The notes under the pieces are model-generated. The model ran no database searches, was not told the DNA's origin, and saw only the letters and a list, made by a program, of their open reading frames with translations. From Melieria omissa (lineage: Eukaryota > Arthropoda > Insecta > Diptera > Ulidiidae): 64,000 nucleotides of DNA. Position numbers and translations under genes: made by a program. This document shows, in pieces, positions 23,056-35,747 of this stretch; the stretch's first letter is position 1, and each line of letters starts with the position of its first letter. The stretch spans positions 109,129,486-109,193,485 of the forward strand of contig OZ020269.1 in NCBI GenBank assembly GCA_963971225.1, written 5' to 3'.

Positions 23056-24637
23056 CAGAATGACCCAACGGTGGGGCTCGCCAGATCTACTTCCAGAAGT
23101 TACGAGCGTGCTTGCTAGTCAAGGAAGAGGTTATAAATATAAATAATTATGTGTTATTTATAATAATATAGTAATAATATACAGAAGTCATTGTAAAAAT
23201 GGTTTTGTCTTAAATTTTCTTGTAATGTAGTGTAAAATCGCTCTCTCTCTAATAAGGAAAAATGTTCACAATAATCATTTTTATTATTCGTATTTTCGTG
23301 TATACTTACATGCAATAGAAACCAATTTCCGTTCATTACACTCACACTTTATTTCATTACATTTATATAAGTGAATCTATTTTTATTTACTCACAGGCAT
23401 GTACATACATATCGTATATCGTAGTATCTATGATTGTAAAGGGATGTAAATATTTATATGTATATATAAACATGATTCTTTAAAAAAATTCTACGAAAAT
23501 ATTGCAATCTCAATTTTGTACATTTCTAGTAATAAGAGTTTTACATATCTATTATTGTATGTATTTCAAAAAATTCCAAAATGTTATACACATATTAACT
23601 TAAGAGTTGTTCATAAGCACCGGTTGCGTTTTAAATCAAATATGCAACTTCAGTTCAAAGTGCATTTTCTGGACTTGAAACCAGAGATAAGGAGCACGGT
23701 TAATCGGGCAACACGCTTGTAGCGCGATAGAATGTTTTTATGTTTTTAACATTTACAAACGAATTTTGTTTAAGGCAAATCGAAGCTCGTTTCAGAATTA
23801 TTCTACCTACAAATATGTAAATTTTGCCATATAAATAGTCATATACCGTTACTGTCGATTTGGACGTCGCGGCTTTAGCATGCTTCTGTGTAGCAGTAAT
23901 GTAAGATGGGTGGGTGGGTTTTAAGATGAACTGTGTTTTGTTTTTAGAAAATTCAATAAATTTTCAGTTTATAATATTCCAACTGGTGTCTAACTGAATC
24001 GGCGTTTCGATGGCGAACGATAAAGTCATGTTTACAGTGCAAAATGTATATGCTGTTTCGATACTACAATTTGTGAATTTCACAAAGAGACTAGAATGCC
24101 AAAAATAGATTTCAAAATCGTGTACGAATCGCGTCGAATTATTATTTTACGTTAGAATTTTGCTAGTTAGAGGTTCGTATCACGCTGTATTTATGCAATA
24201 TCTACATTCATTCACTGTTTCCTTAGGGTTCTTCTGCTCTTTCCATATACTTCTGTACAAATGTGTTTAGATGCTCGATACTTGGCTTGAAATGATATGA
24301 GTACATTTATAAATATGTGAACATAGTGCCCGCTAGTTGATTAACACATCACTGTTTGGGTGTCTGTATGTAAATACACTTGAACACACTACACTTTACA
24401 GTGTTAACAAATAACTTAAAAACTAAGTGGACTGCTCCATTCATTCGGTTATCGAAATAATTCTCTAACAAATTTGGAACTACAAAAATTGGCTACTTTG
24501 TCTTTACTTGAGAACAAACTAAGAATTGGCTAAAAGAAGAACAACTATTGCGAAATGTGGGCGATGCTGTAATTCGTTTTCAGCTCTCATGCAGCTTTTG
24601 TATCCTTCCACATCAAGTCAATAGCAAGTCGGCTCAG
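23056..24637. other. Likely 3' UTR of the KLF gene plus AT-rich DNA
   Basis: No coding sequence. As the minus-strand KLF gene stops at 24638, its 3' UTR must lie here. Several TTTATT (AATAAA on the minus strand) candidates exist between 23.3 and 24.5 kb, none decisive. Confidence 0.4.
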
Positions 24638-25979
<1,342 letters not shown>

Positions 25980-26164
25980 CTGAAAAGAGAAAGATTTATT
26001 TCTAATAAGAGTCAAGTATGAGTTAGGGTGAAGTAGTAAATAAAAGTACGGCTGATGTGTTTATATATACAGGATCTTCCAATAAAATATGTTATTTGAA
26101 ATTAGCAGACAAACGGAATATTTTTGCAAAATGTGATGATTCCTAAACCGTGCACATGGTTTAA

Positions 26165-26765
26165 CCCTTTCGCTATTTTGTTGCCATATGGCAACATGCT
26201 ACTTTGCGGACAGCTGAAGCCTTTGTGGTTTCAAGAATACATATTTTGTTGGTCCTTAGAATAGTTTGAAGTTTTAGGAAAAATACGAAATTAATAAATT
26301 GAATATTAATGTATTCAGAGCAGTATTCAGGTTTTTTTAATGGTATATCTTGACATATTAAAGGAAGAAGAAGTAGAAAATTTTAGTTAACTTTTTAATT
26401 TGACGGTTTTTTTCAATGTAGATACTTTTATTTTTTAGTTTCGGCTTAAGTAAATGAAGAAATATTCAATTTTTAATTTCACGTTTTTTTTTTTCAATTT
26501 AGATACCTACTATTATTTTTTTAGTTTCGGCTGAAGTAAATGAAGAAATATTCAAATTTTCGTTATGCGTAAAAAGTTTTATGTTTAAGTAATTATTACA
26601 GCCACAACGATGTGGTTGCTCTCATAGAAAAACTCTCTAAAATACAGGGTCCGAGTATAAAAATTAAAATTTGTTTATGGAATGTTGATAATATAACCAC
26701 ATAGAAGCCTAAAACGTAAAATTAAAAATTTTAACTTTCCCCAGTAAAAACCTGTAGCGAAAGGG
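26165..26765. mobile_element. TTAA-flanked (piggyBac-like) MITE, 601 bp
   Basis: Perfect inverted ends CCCTTTCGCTA / TAGCGAAAGGG sit directly inside TTAA at 26161-26164 and 26766-26769. The palindrome GTTGCCATATGGCAAC lies near the left end. Two copies of a roughly 100 bp unit (TTTAGTTTCGGCTKAAGTAA and following bases) are arranged in tandem around 26400-26560. It has no coding capacity. Confidence 0.85.
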
Positions 26766-26769
26766 TTAA

Positions 26770-28290
26770 TTGATCTCTGCAGAAATGGCAAAATTGTGGC
26801 ATAGCGAGAGAATATGTAGCTCAAAGACAGCGATGAATGGTACACGCAAAGCAAAAAGGACACCAAAATGTAATCTACTAATTTAATCTATTGTTTATCC
26901 CATGTCTGACGATCGAAGATCGCGAGCTTCGCTTGACGTTAAGTATCTATGCTAACAAGCGGCACGTGATCAATGATCGTTGGCAGCAAATACGTATTGT
27001 GCCGTTGATCAGTAGATCGGTTGGTTCTCGGCTTTTGGTGCTAGTAAATGCCGGCAACAGAGCTCCTAATGTGCGCAAGAACCAATTGCCACTTAATGCT
27101 ATTAGAGCACTTTTATATTGGCTGATTGGTGGTGATTAAGCACAATTATGTCGCAATGATTATGTATAACTCGCTGTTGATTTTGTACTTCTCGATTTGA
27201 GCACAAGGACGATATATTATGAACTAAAGTTAAAAAAGTTTGTGCGTGGCCAAACAAACATCGCAGATGCTTGGAGTTCAAAAGTCTGGAAAAGTGATAG
27301 AGTCTCAAAAGTTCAGTAGCACCATTGTGCTATGTCTTTGAAGCACTTTCGCTATTTGGGTTGATTTTTTTAAATACTACTGCCTCCACTATGTTCATGT
27401 TACACAAACGTCAACACGTCTGTCACGTAGCGCAAATAGCGCCCCGTTGCGCTATGTTACAGATGCATTTCCCACCTCACCTGCAACAGCGACAGCGAAA
27501 AAGGAACATTCAGCAATTCCATTGATGCCAATAAAAACAACAACAAATTGCAATTTAGTACAGCAAATTCGTGCAATCGTGATCCGTTTAACCTGCACTT
27601 AGTCGCATTAGTACGAACTGTGTTGCCATCCGCTACGCCATTGTCGTCAACGACGTCCTCATTGATGTTGTGGTCGATTTTGGCGTTCTCACTTTTTTTC
27701 TACCCATATTCCTTAGCAGAACATATAGCTAGCCAGTTTCTACTGGTCGTTGGCGGAGCTCAGTAAAGATTTAATGGCTTCAAAGGTTTCATATCAGGTG
27801 TAGTGTGCCAATTGTTTTCATTGGCTTCGACTTTCATTTTAATTATATTTTTATTTATATCAATTGTAAGAGTAATCATGGTAATAAGTACTGAGTACTC
27901 CATCGTATTGTTATTGGCACGTGCCACGGGATTTGTAATTCTTGACATAAATATGCTTTCCATTGTTCCGAGATTTATGTACGTTTGTGCCGTTGTGAGC
28001 CTTAAATAGAACCCGTTGAAAGGTCAGTGAAGTCTTATGTAGCATATTGTTAGCGCTAGAAAACACGTATAATACGCAAACACGCAAACTAATTATTGAC
28101 ATTATTTTTCATAATTAAAATATGTAAGCAAAGTATGTTTAGCTGGACTGCAGCCGCTTTGGCGATGTCAGACGGTCCTTAGAATCCCTCGTCAAGGGGC
28201 CGATTTGTCGTATAGGCGTATGAGCAACAGTGCATTTAGAACGGAGTTGGACGAAGCTGCTTTTGTCAGATCCGAGATGCTGCCAACTAA
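26770..28290. other. No gene recognised
   Basis: Intergenic or intronic DNA upstream of the KLF exon. The minus-strand KLF transcript would cross this region. No exon with good borders was found. Confidence 0.4.
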
Positions 28291-28295
28291 CATCA

Positions 28296-28650
28296 ATACA
28301 TGACATATGCCCTAAAAGGAACACGCTCGATAGAGGAAGTAGCGTCTACTGAAAGGGTAACCTTCATGAAAGAGGAGGCATACGCGGTGAAACCGCTCAC
28401 CGTGTGGACGTACACACTAATTTTTTGCATAGAAAAGTGGACAAACAGAAGGCATGGCGTGGTGAACTTTCACCCAACGCAGTTTCTGACATGCCACGGT
28501 GGCTACAAAAGTTACCTACGCCAGTCGGCCACGATTACAATGCTAACTGCGCATTATGCGACAAGTCAGAAGATCCAGAGCACACCTTACTTGAATGCCC
28601 ACGATTCGAGGCTTTGAAGTTAGTCGAAGATATAAAGCATAACTTTAAAT
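28296..28650 (+). pseudogene. R1-clade-like non-LTR retrotransposon C-terminal fragment
   Basis: Two overlapping plus-strand frames join across a frameshift near 28520. The first has EKWTNRRHGVVNFHPTQFLT and CHGGYKSYL, a segment conserved at the end of R1-type ORF2. The second has CALCDKSEDPEHTLLECPRF, the terminal CCHC-like zinc motif (C-x2-C-x7-8-H-x4-C). Reverse transcriptase and endonuclease are absent. It is a dead, 5'-truncated copy. Confidence 0.7.
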
Positions 28651-28929
28651 AATTTAAACTTGAATTCGTTGCTTATTACATTTTGTGATAACGATTAAGC
28701 GATCACAAATCTGTCGGATCTGACAACGCTATTCTCAATTGAGCTCAGTTTGGTTTTCTATATCATCATGAATAGATTGACCAGAAGAACGCCTGCAAAT
28801 TGTGCAGGTTCAGGTCAGGAATGTAACCGTGCGCTAGGTCCATTTAGCGATCGGCGACTAATTCGACCAATCATGGATCGTTTTCGTATCACGGAAAGTG
28901 AAGAGACATCGTTACATCCTCAAAAACTC

Positions 28930-29200
28930 ACTGTGTAGAGTGTTGTGGAATCGTTGGTGCTTACTGCCTGAAAAATGAGAACGACAAGATCGGTACCGTC
29001 AACGGCGAGCGCAACAGAGCCATAATTGCAGATAGTGCCCCAATTGTGTCAGATGTTGACTGAAGGCATGTTTTCCAACAGGGCAGTGCTACTCTCAACT
29101 CATTGAAGGAAACTTTCGGTGAACGTGTTATTTCTCGAAATGAGACAGGCCACCGAAATTGTGCGATTTAACGATCGTGCGTGTAAAACACCTGCTACAT
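28930..29200 (+). pseudogene. DDE transposase fragment, family uncertain
   Basis: After frame changes the plus strand shows CGIVGAYCLKNENDKIGTVN, then GERNRAIIADS, then VFQQGSATLNSLKETFGERV and ISRNETGHRNCAI. The order 'Gly-rich strand, NGER, FQQDGA, LKETFGERVISRN, PPRSCDLTPLDF' is characteristic of a group of arthropod DDE transposases in the Tc1/mariner assemblage. The catalytic Asp of FQQDG is changed to Gly-Ser and the second motif is degraded. It is a relic lacking both ends. Confidence 0.55.
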
Positions 29201-29217
29201 ACATAAGCCCGTACATA

Positions 29218-29799
29218 CGAGGGGCAAGTAAAAAATAAGGTTTCCAACGCTGTACATTCGCCGCGCGAGATACTAGGAGAAATCCGGCAACACCGCCTTT
29301 ATTGTTGATCCCCCCCCCACTCCATTCCAATTACCTGGAAGATCACTGCGAAGCTTAGTGCCAGTCTAACAGCCATCCGCGATGGAGCCCGCAATCGCCA
29401 TCACCGCCAGGTGTGAAATCCGTTCAGTGATTCGATTTTTAAACGCGAAGAAGCTTACACCTATTGAAATTCATAGACAGTTAGAAGAAGTTTATGGCAA
29501 AGCTTGCATCAGCGTCCAGCACGTCCGCAAATGGTGCAGGGAGTTCTCCGAAGGACGCACAGAGATGAAGAGGTGAAGGAAGCGGTCACCAAGTACATTG
29601 GCGGCCTAGCGGCGGAGTTCTTCGAAGCGGGTTTTCAGAAGTGGATAACTCGTCAGAAAAAATGCGTTGAAAGATCTGGCGACTATGTAGAAAAATAGTT
29701 TGAAATACAAGCTTTCAGATGGTATACATATTTATTGCAATAAAAAATGCCTTAACCCTGAAAAAAATTGTGGGAACCTTATTTTTTACTTGCCCCTCG
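29218..29799. mobile_element. Internally deleted mariner, 582 bp
   Basis: Inverted ends CGAGGGGCAAGTAAAAAATA (left) and its complement (right) are perfectly matched over about 26 bp and flanked by TA at 29216-29217 and 29800-29801. Coding remnants at both termini of a plus-strand transposase remain, with the catalytic core deleted. Confidence 0.9.
29382..29697 (+). pseudogene. Mariner transposase remnant (N-terminal HTH joined to C-terminus)
   Basis: The N-terminal frame encodes the HTH domain: EIRSVIRFLNAKKLTPIEI, QLEEVYGKACISVQHVRKWC and EFSEGRT. It then jumps, with a frame change near 29570, to the family's C-terminus: EEVKEAVTKYIGGLAAEFF, GFQKWITRQKKCVE and SGDYVEK before TAG. All three catalytic Asp motifs are deleted. 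A protein with only the DNA-binding half is conceivable from the first frame (64 aa). Confidence 0.85.
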
Positions 29800-29801
29800 T
29801 A

Positions 29802-32137
29802 CATACATACATATGTATACTGTATGTATGTATGTCAAGAGAAGTCGGAAGTTTGAACTGATGTCATCAAGACAATGTGATGGGGCGAGGATTAGCCACT
29901 AACCCAATCAGGAACAATTCACTATTATCGAGTGCGCTGATGGCACTGGCTACAAACCATAATAACGGTTCTTACACCCGTCATGTTTTCCCAATAAGTG
30001 TGCGCATTTAGCATTTTCCCGTCAGTAATTACCACTTTTACCGAAATAACGTCGGTTTTCATATTTTTCCCATTTGTACTCATGGCTGCTGCGGCATCAG
30101 CATATGGAATTGTCTGTAGAGTGGGGCCATAAAAAAGTGAATGTTGCCCCCGAGTGGAGCGCTGTTTGGCCGTGTTTGCCAGATTGGTTCATTGCGCAGC
30201 AGCGCAGTAACGCGTCTTCAAGTGGCGTACTCATAAAACCCATAAACTGCTCATTTGACTTGGCGTGTGAATTGGCAGGCTGGCGGGCTGGCAGGCAGGC
30301 AGTATGTCTGCGCAAGTGAATGCACGCCACAAGTGGCAATCACGCATCGAATGTGACTGCTTAGCGGCCCGCCTGCCCGCCGCAGCTGTGTAGCAGCGCG
30401 GCGTCCTCTGCTAAGAAATAATTATGATGAACTGAGCGAGCGGTGGCGCACGCGGCGCATTGCAATGATGCGACGTTGCATCGATAGGACGTGCGACGCA
30501 CGACGCGCACTACACAACATGCGACCGTCGCGGTGCGCGCATGCGGATCTTGTATTGATTGCGGAAAAGTAGAAAAACAGAGTAATAAATTACGAAAGCG
30601 GTTGATAGGGTTTAATGTGCGCTCGGTGCGCGATTGGAAGTAATTGACAGTTGGCTGTTGCAACTGCTGCAAAATGTCGAAAACGGCGTACGACGTAAAG
30701 CGCAGTCGCACATGCGCGTCAGCACAATCGCCAGCGCAAATGCGTTAATTGCCGACGCCCTTGCGACATTCTGCCCACTGCAGCGTGCCGGCCTCGAACG
30801 CACCTTCACCAACGTAAAATCCGACCGAATACACCACAACGCGTCGTTGCGTCTTTGTGGTGTGCGCCGCTAATACGAAGGTGACGCGGATCAGACAATT
30901 GTGGACAATTGCGGCGTCGAGGAGTTGTTAGTCCCAGTGGAAGAGCTTTACGCGTCTCCTGTGTGCGCGTTATCACCCATTTTGGTGAGAGAGATCTTTG
31001 ACACTTGCCCACATAGCGCGCTGGTGCTGCGGCCCGTTGCAACAGCGCGCCGTGCACCGTTGCCACAGCGCTGCGGCAATTCGGTTTCGGCTCCATTTGC
31101 GGATTGCGCCTGCCATATTCATATTTCAGCATTTGCGCCTTGTGTGCGAAGCACGCGTTAATGAAATTGACGACTTTGCTTTATTTTCTCTGTTTCACAG
31201 CGCGCTGAACCACATTCATTTTCGTTGCTGCCCGCTGCGTTTGCGCGTCGACGCGTATGCGACCGCCAGCCATAAACACAGAAGGAGGGAATTTCCCACA
31301 GTTCGATTCGGATTTTATTTGTTTCTGCTTATGCTGCGACTTACGCGCACGTTGCTCAGAAACGATCGATTGTGTTTGGTGGAAATCTTCCCAGGAAAAT
31401 GCAAAGCGCCTAATATGGACAATTTTTTGTAGACGGATGGACGGACCGCTGGACCAGCGGACCAACGGACGTACTCGTACCAATACAATGCAGGCACAGT
31501 CTGCAGCGCAAAACTAATGAGGAGCGCCGTATTCAGCTGCGAGTGCCAAAGCTATTGCACCTGCCTGCCTGCCTGCCTGTGGCGGCATAATTGTGCCGGC
31601 AACAAGCGCTTTGGTAGCTCTAGTTTAAATATAGTACCGATACCAGTGCCAAAAGCTTAAAACACACAGTACAAAATTTTTGCGAAACCGACAATTAAAT
31701 ATTTAAATTCTTCAATTCTCCAAAGAATTATACATATAAGTATACTCAGTTATGTTTGTTGAGCAGCGATTGTAAAATTAAAAAAAAGTGTATTTAGTAG
31801 TCAATATTGAATGTTATATTGAAGCCTAATTATTATTATTATTTTTTGAGTGTAGGCAACTGCTGTCGGTACTTATAGGCCTCTGCAGTTTTTCCTTCGG
31901 CCTAGCAACGTCAGCTTTGATTGTCGCGTTACAATTTTACCGACGAATTTTGCAAATGTCAACAGCCTTAAATTGAAATTAATTTTGTTTTCAGATTTTT
32001 GCTATACGGGGTTTCTTATCAATTAGACTACTTATTGACAGCGTGGGATTAAGAAAGAAAGAGTTGTATAAAAAACTAGCAAGAGAAATTCAGTCGAATG
32101 TCAAAGTCGAATAGTGAACAAACATCATTTGTACATA
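29802..32137. other. GC-richer DNA with no assigned gene
   Basis: From about 30.1 to 31.6 kb the sequence is distinctly GC-richer than its flanks, with many GCGC motifs and overlapping ORFs on both strands (for example 30361-30711 minus and 30998-31432 plus). None has a recognisable motif. A TGCCTGCCTGCC run lies near 31562 and GGAC-type repeats near 31438-31470. It could be an enhancer or promoter-proximal block of the KLF gene. Confidence 0.35.
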
Positions 32138-33235
32138 CATATCGCACACCCACTACAAAAGTGACAACTCAAAATTTTAAATTTTTCAGGAAACGCAAAA
32201 AAATGTTTTTGAGCTGAATAAACATTTTTTTAAAATAACGTATAGACTGTTTAGTAGAAAATCTCTACAGATTATGCTTTATGATAAATTACAACGATTT
32301 TTTTTATTTTACACTAGAAAATCAAAAATTTTGAGTTTTGACTTTTTTGGTGATATAATTGCTGAATTATTTTAAGTTACGTCATTTTGAGGCACCTAGT
32401 TTTTTAAGGAAAAAGTATGAAAAATGATGAAAATGACTATGGTACATTTTTGCTATTATTTCGATTAGAATGGGAATCACACCACATAATTTGGCTGTGT
32501 TGTATTACTTGATGTTTCTGCTTTCATTTAACATCTAACTCGTTAGTTGATTTACGAAAAAGGTGCATGTTTTTCAACATCAAAGAAAACGCCTCGAAAT
32601 TCCATATTTTCCAACTTTGAGGTCCAATTACCGCGGAATTTTAAAACTCATACAAATAAATTACATTGGAAAAGAAGCCGTGAGGTTTTGTAAATGCCAC
32701 AAAGAGAAAATCATGCCAACCGGTTTATTGGTTTACAAATTACAATCCCAAACGTGGAAAAAGTCAGGGAAACTCCGAAGCAGTGACACGCCAATTTTTT
32801 GCGAAAACGGAAACTAAGTTTTGAAAACGGTTTGCTGAGTTGTTGTTGTTTGTTGGTTTGTTGTCCTGTGTAATTACAAATGACAGTTAAAAAGTTGAAT
32901 GAAAAATTTTGAATATTCAAAATTAATTTTTTTTTATTTGAAAATATGTACTAAAATTGCCAAATTTTTACTTAAAATTAATTTCAACAAAAATGTATTT
33001 CGTCAAAAGTGTCACAATTTCATTAAGGACTCTTTTGCATTGAGCTGCAGCGATCAAATAACATCAAACTTCTCGACATGAAGAGAGACCTAACTGTATT
33101 TTGGCAATAGTTAACAACAAAATGTACTGAGCTTTTGTTTATTGGTAGATAGATGCATTGTGCACAGTATTAACACATAAACCCAAAAATTAAAAATGTT
33201 GAGTTGTGTCACTTTTGAAGTGGATGTGCGATATG
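32138..33235. mobile_element. Inverted-repeat DNA element, about 1.1 kb, unclassified
   Basis: The left end CATATCGCACACCCACTACA and the right end, reverse-complemented CATATCGCACATCCACTTCA, match over about 35 bp with few differences and continue with AAAAGTGACA. No clear target duplication flanks it. Internal ORFs (such as 84 codons at 32563, +) show nothing that I can classify. It is probably non-autonomous. Confidence 0.7.
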
Positions 33236-33625
33236 CTCCGGGTCACGAGAATAGGCTCACTTTATCTGTGCATAAGGGTGGAATGAAACGAGGGTAAAAA
33301 ATATTGTTTGCCTCATCGTATGTTAAGATGTGTCCCCGACATTTATTAAGTCGTTTCGAGAAAAATGTGTTTGAAACATGACCCGTGCTCCGACAGCTCA
33401 ACGAGGGACACTTGTTTAATCGCTTATAACTTTGGAACGAATATCGCTCCACCTTAATGGGTACACTCGCCTTTAAATAATGTGAGATAAAGTCTTATTT
33501 ACGGGGGAACAAATCGTATTTATTAACCACTGACTTCGTAAAATATTTAGAGTGAAGCAATTCTTATGACACACAAAAATGTAGTTTCTTGGTTTTGATT
33601 CATAAAAGAAAGTTTAAAATAAATA

Positions 33626-34209
33626 GGGGTACCGGTTAATTCGTGCGGTTTTTTTTTGGAAAATTGAAGCTTTATTGTGAAAAAATGGTTACAAATTTAA
33701 TATTCAAAGTATTGTCCACTAGCTATAACTTTTTCCCATTTTTCTGGTAAGCGACGCCAAGTGATTTTGCAAGTTCTTGCGTTTGGGATGGATCTTGGTT
33801 GAGCAATGTCTCCAATTCGTGATCTTCAAACTTTTTTGGCTTTTTTCGGCCCGTTCATCGTGCATCGTTCATTGCCACTTTTAAACCGTGCAAACCACTT
33901 CTGGCACGTACGCTCAGCTAGAGCATACACACCATACACTTCAACCAAAATACGATGACTTTCGGCAGCCTTTTTCTTCATATTGAAGTAATGAAGAAGT
34001 ACTCCTAGCCAAAACACTTTATTCGGCACAAAATTCGACATTTTCAGAGTAAAAAAAGTATTGTTGTCTACGCTTCAGCTAAATGACACATACTGATTCT
34101 GAAACTATATGACAATAGCTTTCCAACACATATTTGGAAAAGTGAATCACTGTTCACAAAATCAAGTTACGCCATCCGTTAGAAAACCGCATGAATTAAC
34201 CGGTACCCG
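33626..34209. mobile_element. Internally deleted mariner, 584 bp
   Basis: Inverted ends GGGGTACCGGTTAATTCGTG and (right, reversed) CGGGTACCGGTTAATTCATG match except at two positions over about 26 bp, flanked by TA at 33624-33625 and 34210-34211. A minus-strand transposase remnant fills it. Confidence 0.9.
33680..34041 (-). pseudogene. Mariner transposase remnant (HTH plus C-terminal tail)
   Basis: From ATG at 34041: MSNFVPNKVFW, then KKKAAESHRILVEVYGVYA, then RTCQKWFARFKSGN, the two-HTH start typical of Mos1-type mariners. A frameshift near 33835 leads to FEDHELETLLNQDPSQTQEL and AKSLGV. The sequence then skips the catalytic domain and ends with QKNGKKL-VDN, like the family's 'LPEKWEKVV-DGQYF' tail. 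All catalytic Asp residues are lost. Confidence 0.82.
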
Positions 34210-34211
34210 TA

Positions 34212-34578
34212 TTAAAATTGTTAAGAAACTTTAACTGGCTTTGGGTTAGGTAGACTCAAAATGTACATCTTGGCAAAAATAAGCATCTTAAAATTAAGTT
34301 ATGTAAGAATATTATTTAGTTTTCTACAAAGAAAAACCCGTTACCGGGTTACGGCCTGCCGCAAAAGATCTCTCCAGGCGCGTCTTCTAGGCGCGAGCTC
34401 CTCCAGTTGATCACTCCAAGAAAAGATAGGGCCTCCTCAACTTGGTCCTACCACCGGAGACACGGCCTCTCTCTTCGCCATCGACCTCCAACTAACGCAT
34501 CAAACACCTTTTCAGCTTCATTGTTTATACGGCAGACATGGCCAAGGCTGTACATCATCAGTGTATGTACATATATAC
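34212..34578. other. Spacer, possibly an older repeat
   Basis: GC-moderate DNA between a mariner and a hAT element. The ORF at 34407 (+) is not convincing. Nothing can be assigned. Confidence 0.35.
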
Positions 34579-34586
34579 ATACATAC

Positions 34587-35739
34587 TAGGGATCGCAATT
34601 TTTTGCCATTTTGCGATCCCGGGATTTTCGGGATTGAAAAGTCAAATCCCGGGATCCTGGGATTTAATCCCGGGATTCATATCACAAATTTTTTAATAAA
34701 ACAATTTTCCCGAATTGCATAAATACTTGTTTATAATATATTTACCATAAAAATGGACACATTTTAATCACATTTGGGTAGTTTCAAGATTTTTTATCTT
34801 GAATTTAATCACATTTTGTTTAACCCTTCAATTCCCATGTCCAAAATAGTGAAAAAGAAAATTTTCTTTTTAAATAAAATAGCTTAGATACGTTTGGATA
34901 AGGCAAAAAAATACATAAAAAATGTTTAAACTACCCTCATTTTTATATTGAAAGAAACCATACAAACTCGCACTGCTTTAATTACGCGTGAAACAAATGA
35001 ATAAATTTGACAAATGACGTTTCGCTAGTGTTGCGAGGAAAAATAAATAAACAATTACTTCTAATTGACTTTGCTATACAAGTGTTAGAATTTAAAAATA
35101 AAAACCTATGTGGTAGGAAAACAAATATTAAGCATCTGTCACCTACAGATGACACTGGGAATTGAAGAGTTAACTTAAAAGTTTTTCATTTGACATTTAA
35201 CTTCAGTTTCATAGCATTTTGTTTTATCCAAAAATGACACTTAAACATAACTTATTACTTTGCAACCGACTTTATGATAGTGCATATATATGCATATTTA
35301 ATAAAAAAAATAAAATAGTTAATTTGTTTGTGCTTTTAGTTTTACTTCGATTATTTCGATAAAAAAGTTAAGCGTTTTGATTAACTAAAAACTGAGATCT
35401 TAAAAATACTAAGGCATTAAGTGTTTTGTCCTCTAATCTAGTGCGAAATTTATTGCAAATAAACCCTGCTGAAGAGAAACATCTTTAAGATTCAACACTT
35501 GTTGGTTGAATGCATAGTAAATAATTATAAGCCTTTTCCAAAAGACGCCCTCTATCCCCTCCCACCTCCCTAAGAAAAGCAATTGGGTTTTTGTGTTTTT
35601 AAATTTATTTCATTTGAACTTTGAAGCATCTTTTGCAATCCCGAAAATCCCGGGATTAAAGGATTTGAATCCCGGGATTTTCGGGACTGGAAGATGTCCG
35701 GGATCCCGGGGTCCCGGGATCCCGGGATTGCGATGCCTA
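34587..35739. mobile_element. hAT-like non-autonomous element, 1,153 bp, with 8 bp target duplication
   Basis: The ends are TAGGGATCGCAAT and (reversed) TAGGCATCGCAAT. An exact 8 bp duplication, ATACATAC, flanks it at 34579-34586 and 35740-35747, the length made by hAT elements. Both subterminal zones are packed with CCCGGGAT and its complements in direct and inverted order, likely transposase-binding sites. The centre is AT-rich and contains a second, TTAA-flanked MITE at 34824-35169. It has no transposase ORF. Note that the target lies in ACAT-repeat DNA, which makes the duplication slightly less decisive. Confidence 0.82.
34824..35169. mobile_element. TTAA-flanked (piggyBac-like) MITE, 346 bp, nested in the hAT element
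   Basis: Ends CCCTTCAATTCCCA and TGGGAATTGAAGAG (13 of 14 complementary) lie inside TTAA at 34820-34823 and 35170-35173. It interrupts the AT-rich core of the hAT-like element, so it is the younger insertion. It is non-coding. Confidence 0.8.
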
Positions 35740-35747
35740 ATACATAC

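Noticed and set aside
24165..24185. tRNA B-box-like AGAGGTTCGTATC
   Set aside because: No A box or cloverleaf fits around it; no tRNA gene was recognised in the window.
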